From NCBI GenBank assembly GCA_944390875.1, contig CALXRO010000046.1, positions 1 through 7,977 of the forward strand: a stretch of 7,977 nucleotides of DNA, written 5' to 3'. The notes beneath the pieces were generated by a model that was not told the origin of the DNA, ran no database searches, and saw only the letters and a list, made by a program, of their open reading frames with translations. The DNA is from an uncultured Rickettsiales bacterium (GTDB taxonomy: Bacteria > Pseudomonadota > Alphaproteobacteria > Rickettsiales > UBA1997). Both the position numbers and the translations under genes were made by a program. Positions 6,177 through 7,977 of the stretch are shown piece by piece. How positions within the stretch are numbered: position 1 is the first letter of the stretch; every line of letters begins with the position of its first letter.

Positions 6177-7595
6177 ATGTCAAAAATTAACAAAGACAGC
6201 CTTAATTACTATTTTTATTTATTTTTAATAGGTATACTAACAACAATAGCATTTGCACCAACATATATATTTTTTATATTTTTTTTTAGTTTTAAGTATT
6301 TACTGGATAGAATTTGTTTAAATTGTGAGAATAATAAATTAAAAGCCTTTAAAACAGGTTGGATGTTTGGTTTTGGATATTTTATTGGAAATTGTTATTG
6401 GTATTGTAATTCACTATTAATAGAACCAAAAACATACGGCTGGCTTATTCCTTTTGCTATAACTTTTATTCCTGCCTATCTGGCATTATATACTGGTTTA
6501 ACAACTTTATCTATAAATTATTCAATGAAATATACTAAAAATAGATTTATATTATCAATATTATTTTCAACTTTTTGGACTATTTTTGAATATTTAAGAG
6601 GCATTTTATTTACAGGTTTTCCTTGGAATATAATTGCCTATAGTCTAGGTTTTTCTCCTATAATAATACAAACAGTTTCTATATTTGGAAGTTATATATT
6701 TGGATTTTTTATATTAATAATTTATACGTCTTACTGGGTTTTGCAAAAAAAGGAATACAATAAATATTCTATACTATATCTATTGATGATATTATCAAAT
6801 TTTATATATGGATATATAAGGCTATCAAATATTGATAATAGTAAATTCTCCAAATTTAAAATACGTATTGTACAACCAAATATAAGACAAGAAATAAAAA
6901 TAAATAAAAATAATAGAGAAGAAATATTGGATAAATTAATAACATTAAGCTCAAAAAATTCTGAAAATATTAGTTATATAATATGGCCAGAAACTGCTAT
7001 GACATATGGTATTTTTATAAATAAAAGTGATTTAGGAAATAAGGAGATAAACATTGATTTTTTAAATAATAAAACACTAATAACTGGAGCTATTAGAATT
7101 GATAGGAACAATAAAAAAATATTTAACTCAATAATATTTGTTAAAAATGGTAAAATAATTGACTATTATGATAAAAAACATTTAGTTCCATTTGGCGAAT
7201 ACATTCCACTTAGAAACATATTGCCAAAATTCCTAAATTCAATTATAGGAGATATTGATATTTCAAAGTCTAAAGAAAATATAAAGACAATTTTTGTTGA
7301 TGAAAATTTATACGATATCTCACCCATTATATGTTATGAAGCCATTTTTAATAACTTAATCAATAAAAAAACAAGATTAATCATAAATGTAACTAATGAT
7401 GCGTGGTTTGGAAAAACTAGCGGTCCTTATCAACATTTTGAAACACTAAAATTTCGTGCACTTGAAAATAATGCAACTGTTGTTAGAGTTGCAAACTCAG
7501 GCATAAGCGGTCTAATAGACAGATTTGGTAGAACTATTATAAAAACAAAATTAGGCACTGATGATGTTTTAGATATTTTATTACCTGAGTATTAA
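6177..7595 (+). CDS. lnt: Apolipoprotein N-acyltransferase
   Basis: Lnt is an inner-membrane enzyme that adds the third acyl chain to the N-terminal cysteine of lipoproteins, the last step after Lgt and LspA. The 472-residue protein is slightly shorter than E. coli Lnt (512). Residues 1-215 form several membrane helices (about 11-40, 60-80, 88-112, 125-143, 160-188, 196-213) and include the conserved FPWNIIAYSLG at 148-158. The periplasmic carbon-nitrogen hydrolase domain follows. Its triad is visible: Glu272 (IIWPETA), Lys334 (DKKHLVPFGEYIPLR, with Glu341) and nucleophile Cys386 (SPIICYEAI). NVTNDAWFGKTSGPYQH at 404-420 is a family signature. The usual last C-terminal membrane helix is absent or very short: the protein ends IIKTKLGTDDVLDILLPEY soon after the hydrolase domain. 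The start is chosen because MSKINKDSL leads straight into the first helix. An alkD-like gene follows 14 bp downstream, probably in the same transcript. Confidence 0.95.
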   Translation: MSKINKDSLNYYFYLFLIGILTTIAFAPTYIFFIFFFSFKYLLDRICLNCENNKLKAFKTGWMFGFGYFIGNCYWYCNSLLIEPKTYGWLIPFAITFIPAYLALYTGLTTLSINYSMKYTKNRFILSILFSTFWTIFEYLRGILFTGFPWNIIAYSLGFSPIIIQTVSIFGSYIFGFFILIIYTSYWVLQKKEYNKYSILYLLMILSNFIYGYIRLSNIDNSKFSKFKIRIVQPNIRQEIKINKNNREEILDKLITLSSKNSENISYIIWPETAMTYGIFINKSDLGNKEINIDFLNNKTLITGAIRIDRNNKKIFNSIIFVKNGKIIDYYDKKHLVPFGEYIPLRNILPKFLNSIIGDIDISKSKENIKTIFVDENLYDISPIICYEAIFNNLINKKTRLIINVTNDAWFGKTSGPYQHFETLKFRALENNATVVRVANSGISGLIDRFGRTIIKTKLGTDDVLDILLPEY

Positions 7596-7609
7596 TAAAT
7601 ATTATTATT

Positions 7610-7977
7610 ATGAAAATTGAAAATGATATTATAAATAAAATTTTAAATGATAAAGAAGTAAGGCCTAGTACAAAATTAGCGGAACATCACCAAAAATTTT
7701 TTAAAACAGCTTCTGGAGAATATGGCGAAGGTGATAGATTTTTAGGCTTTACTGTACCACAAATCAGGAAACTCGAAAAAAAGTATAGATATGCTATAAA
7801 TCTTGATAATGTTGATATGCTATTACATAACAATATACATGAAATTAGACTATTAGCTTTAATATATCTTACAAATCAATTTGATAAATATGAATTTTTA
7901 AGAGATGAAATAGTTAAGAAATATCTTAAAAATACCAAATATATAAATAATTGGGATCTTGTTGATTTAAGTTGTTA
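7610..7977 (+). CDS. DNA alkylation repair enzyme, AlkD family; 3' end outside window
   Basis: AlkD-type proteins are HEAT-like-repeat DNA glycosylases that excise N3- and N7-alkylated purines. The 122 visible residues include FFKTASGEYGEGDRFLGFTVPQIRKL (about 31-56), the family's N-terminal signature. Next come an alpha-helical repeat, IHEIRLLALIYLTNQFD, and INNWDLVDLSC at the truncated end. Trp115 and Asp119 in NNWDLVD have the W-x3-D spacing of the catalytic tryptophan and aspartate in Bacillus AlkD (Trp109, Asp113). The full protein is usually around 220-240 residues, so roughly half is missing. The start is the ATG 14 bp after the lnt stop, so cotranscription with lnt is likely, although their functions are unrelated. 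The frame is open to the last base. Confidence 0.92.
   Translation, partial: MKIENDIINKILNDKEVRPSTKLAEHHQKFFKTASGEYGEGDRFLGFTVPQIRKLEKKYRYAINLDNVDMLLHNNIHEIRLLALIYLTNQFDKYEFLRDEIVKKYLKNTKYINNWDLVDLSC

Noticed and set aside
1..7977. CRISPR array, tRNA, rRNA or insertion sequence
   Set aside because: No regularly spaced short repeats, cloverleaf sequence, transposase motif or terminal inverted repeats were seen on either strand.

Overview
The window is very AT-rich bacterial DNA. The LepA fragment, read against remembered orthologues, resembles alphaproteobacterial and especially Rickettsiales-type LepA: it has the stretches VVFCGIYP, EIHNPSDLPD, LPLNEIVYDFYD and PQSAFLAALK. Lnt indicates a Gram-negative cell that makes triacylated lipoproteins. 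A Rickettsiales-like or other AT-rich, possibly host-associated alphaproteobacterium is the best guess; the placement rests on residue patterns only.

Layout. (1) Positions 1-1255 hold the 3' two-thirds of lepA (elongation factor 4), forward strand, cut by the window edge. (2) Positions 1299-5607 hold a five-gene accessory cassette. A tightly overlapping reverse-strand trio encodes a small-molecule P-loop kinase (3753 to 3097), a PIG-L-type N-deacetylase (3100 to 2351) and a GT4-like glycosyltransferase (2366 to 1299). A divergent forward pair encodes a HAD hydrolase (3817-4455) and a GT-A glycosyltransferase (4483-5607). A 63-bp divergent intergenic region between the two arms probably carries both promoters. 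(3) Positions 5608-6176 contain no intact gene but hold a scar: a second copy of the last 54 codons of lepA (5675-5836), followed directly by a decayed reverse-strand piece of the same GT4 gene (5847-6007). (4) Positions 6177-7595 encode apolipoprotein N-acyltransferase (lnt), followed 14 bp later by an AlkD-family DNA glycosylase gene that runs off the window at 7977.

Main observation. The cassette is bracketed by direct repeats of the lepA 3' end, and the distal repeat includes part of the cassette's own glycosyltransferase gene. A lepA-GT4 junction therefore existed twice. The distal lepA copy differs mostly at synonymous positions and has no frameshift, while the adjoining GT4 copy has two single-base gaps and a 414-bp internal deletion. 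This fits an exchange between diverged strains better than decay of a simple recent tandem duplication. No integrase, transposase or tRNA is visible.

How the genes may work together. The kinase, N-deacetylase, phosphatase-like HAD protein and two glycosyltransferases look like a compact pathway that builds or modifies an amino-sugar-containing glycoconjugate or small glycoside. The GT4 plus PIG-L pair recalls MshA/MshB and BshA/BshB in architecture only; the substrate cannot be read from sequence.
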